Positions 53,886 to 53,917 of a stretch of 53,917 bases of DNA are shown in pieces. The notes beneath the pieces are model-generated. The model saw only the letters and a program-made list of their open reading frames with translations. It ran no database searches and was not told the DNA's origin. Numbering within the stretch: the first letter of the stretch is position 1; the number at the start of each line of letters is the position of its first letter. The stretch comes from Acidobacteriaceae bacterium (lineage in GTDB: Bacteria; Acidobacteriota; Terriglobia; Terriglobales; Acidobacteriaceae): the NCBI GenBank assembly GCA_003140235.1, contig PLJN01000016.1, forward strand, positions 9,889 to 63,805, read 5' to 3'. Both the position numbers and the translations under genes were made by a program.

Positions 53886-53900
53886 CAGGCATCTTGCCTG
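53886..53900. repeat. Short palindrome CAGGCATCTTGCCTG
   Basis: A perfect 6+3+6 inverted repeat at the window end, within GTAGCGTCAGGCATCTTGCC. Such CAGGCAAGATGCCTG units are frequent in verrucomicrobial genomes in my recall. It supports the view that the right part differs in origin from the left part. Confidence 0.6.
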
Positions 53901-53917
53901 CCGTAGCAACGGTGTTA

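Overview
The window reads as soil-type bacterial DNA with two different signatures. Positions 1 to about 49,200 look like an Acidobacteriota (Terriglobia-like) chromosome. They carry a division and cell-wall cluster in the order murD-ftsW-murG-murC, a PadR regulator next to a large MacB/FtsX-type permease with an N-terminal prefix domain, cytochrome pieces related to PQQ-propeller dehydrogenases, many tetratricopeptide proteins, and mostly good Shine-Dalgarno sites, often with TTG or GTG starts. From about 49,370 to the end the genes (mutS, a DUF4190/pilin-like protein, mqnA), the weak or absent Shine-Dalgarno sites and the palindromic repeats look Verrucomicrobiota-like. The change falls in a non-coding gap (about 49,206-49,374). 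It is either a transfer boundary or an assembly join. These taxon calls rest on recalled family similarity, not on a search.

Layout, left part. 1-4,881: murD (3' part), ftsW, murG and murC, interrupted by a reverse-strand VapBC-type toxin-antitoxin pair with a nearly perfect promoter and operator. 4,878-8,096: an M20 amidohydrolase, a CsoR/RcnR metal sensor and a divergent OprB-like porin. 8,183-8,259: tRNA-Val(GAC). 8,358-16,226: an unknown membrane protein, an orphan ribbon-helix-helix antitoxin, and a tetR-mfp-rnd-omf tripartite efflux operon. 16,257-18,740: two TPR genes made by duplication, each preceded by sequence resembling the 3' end of the tRNA-Val gene. 18,815-23,097: a cNMP-binding/glutaredoxin/thioredoxin-reductase-like fusion, small proteins, an inverted-repeat element and an FAD oxidoreductase. 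23,098-27,224: a structured leader, an MHS-type transporter and acetyl-CoA synthetase. 27,269-31,759: a tightly coupled ABC importer operon (Tat-exported binding protein, MalK-like ATPase, two permeases, the second with an extra N-terminal membrane domain).

31,865-35,783: a small cytochrome c, a small exported protein, and a padR gene followed by a permease pseudogene with three separate lesions. 36,062-44,264: methyltransferase, PPK2 polyphosphate kinase, ferredoxin-NADP reductase-like enzyme, a secreted toroid-like protein, a DUF4230 protein, an aldo/keto reductase and a membrane-inserted patatin, with two full and one partial copy of a ~110-bp palindromic element between them. 49,193 down to 44,245 (reverse strand): a five-gene operon for a molybdenum hydroxylase ([2Fe-2S] and Mo subunits), a small beta-carbonic-anhydrase-like protein, a glycosyltransferase and a PAP2 phosphatase.

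Right part. mutS carries an in-frame palindromic insertion just before its Walker A motif. A 60-bp copy of the mutS 3' end lies beyond the next gene. mqnA (futalosine menaquinone pathway) and verrucomicrobial-type short repeats close the window. I see no CRISPR array, rRNA, intact transposase, phage module or recognisable defence system. The strongest leads are the possible chimeric junction, the mutS insertion and 3' duplication, the tRNA-derived repeats around the TPR genes, the exclusive-hairpin leader before the transporter, and the fused permease.
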